A DNA stretch of 64,000 nt from NCBI RefSeq assembly GCF_042657065.1, contig NZ_JBHSNF010000004.1, positions 186,001 to 250,000 of the forward strand. Direction: 5' to 3'. The notes beneath the pieces are model-generated. The model was not told where the DNA came from and did not search any database. It worked only from the letters and a program-made list of their open reading frames with translations. A program made the position numbers and the translations under genes. Shown piece after piece: positions 63,689 to 64,000 of the stretch; position 1 is the first letter of the stretch; each line of letters begins with the position of its first letter. The stretch is from Rhodanobacter ginsengisoli (GTDB lineage: Bacteria; Pseudomonadota; Gammaproteobacteria; Xanthomonadales; Rhodanobacteraceae).

Positions 63689-63981
63689 GCCGTTCCCTCG
63701 ACCGTGCCGCGCGCCAGCAACAGGCCGTCGCGCTGGATCTCGAAGCGGATGCGCGCGGCACCGGCCTCGCGCAATTGCAGCAATGCCCGCTGATCCGGCA
63801 ACAGCGGCGCCATGAATTTCGCCTCCAGCACGCGCCCGAGCCGCTGGCCGCGCCAGGCGCGCAGGCCCAGTGCCACCTGCTCCAGCAGGATTACGCCCGG
63901 CACCAGCGGCTGACCCGGAAAATGACCGGGCAGGGCGGGATGTCCCGACTCGATGCACACCGTCCGCTCGAAACCGCTCAT
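63685..63981 (-). CDS. Small hotdog dehydratase (ApeI-like)
   Basis: 98-residue protein with the FabA/FabZ-type motif HPALPGHFPGQPLVPGVILL, which carries the catalytic His region, followed by LEQVALGLRAW and a short beta half. The size and motif fit ApeI, the partner of ApeP in aryl-polyene dehydration. It overlaps the next gene by 4 bases (ATGA) and the previous one likewise. Confidence 0.85.
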   Translation of the reverse strand: MSGFERTVCIESGHPALPGHFPGQPLVPGVILLEQVALGLRAWRGQRLGRVLEAKFMAPLLPDQRALLQLREAGAARIRFEIQRDGLLLARGTVEGTA

Positions 63982-64000
63982 GACGCCACCGCTCCGTTGC
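63978..64000 (-). CDS. Last codons of an upstream pigment-cluster gene (partial)
   Basis: Six codons (NGAVAS) and a TGA that overlaps the ApeI-like start in an ATGA, as for the other coupled genes of this block. Its identity lies outside the window. Confidence 0.4.

Overview
The window is high-GC DNA with strong coding bias that looks chromosomal. The gene set suggests a gammaproteobacterium of the Xanthomonadales, most like Rhodanobacter or a relative in the Rhodanobacteraceae. Supporting evidence is an Xps-type type II secretion operon in the order E-F-G-H-I, an aryl-polyene/xanthomonadin-type pigment cluster with a flavin-dependent halogenase, and intergenic repeats of a style common in that group. 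The assignment is an inference from gene content, not a database match.

Layout. 1-4343 (minus): gspE, gspF, gspG, gspH and the start of gspI, with a REP-like doublet between gspE and gspF. 4702-7461 (plus): a large secreted LTD/Calx-beta/nuclease protein that is a plausible substrate of that secretion system. 7618-20000: housekeeping and stress genes (tatD, rluE, an exported methyltransferase, frmA, an aldo/keto reductase, a TraB/GumN protein, aceK, a LysE-type exporter, icd). Two paralogous 306-residue LysR regulators lie here, each with the same operator-like inverted repeat and a small divergent ORF. aceK and icd encode the kinase/phosphatase and its isocitrate dehydrogenase target. 20203-33403: a SWIM/SNF2 helicase, a lipoprotein, an MdtABC-type RND pump with a 15-bp tandem repeat inside the operon, and a membrane-anchored cytochrome c5. 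33518-36073: acpH, an alpha/beta hydrolase and zapE.

36275 to about 46200 is an accessory region with visibly lower GC in parts. It carries a class 2 OLD nuclease plus UvrD-like helicase pair (Gabija-like), a 22-unit 21-bp tandem array, three unrecognised genes (40400, 41811, 42481), a class III nucleotide cyclase, an SRAP/HMCES-type DNA-protein crosslinking protein and a composite multi-hairpin element. It reads as a defence or genome-maintenance island. I see no integrase, transposase or intact tRNA.

46338-54145: an unrecognised small gene, an M20 amidohydrolase, a DJ-1/PfpI protein, a small membrane protein, a cupin, gpmA, a VNG-repeat exported protein, hemF, a small membrane-anchored protein and a YdcF-type protein. 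54232-64000: the pigment cluster in two diverging-then-converging blocks. The plus-strand block has a ketosynthase, chain-length factor, glycosyltransferase and halogenase, coupled by 4-base overlaps. The minus-strand block has an ApeI-like dehydratase, acyltransferase, LolA-like carrier, MMPL exporter, ApeP-like dehydratase and FabG-like reductase. Together these can extend, reduce, dehydrate, decorate and export a polyene acyl chain. Carrier protein, aryl starter enzymes and acyl-ACP ligase are not in view and probably lie beyond the right edge.
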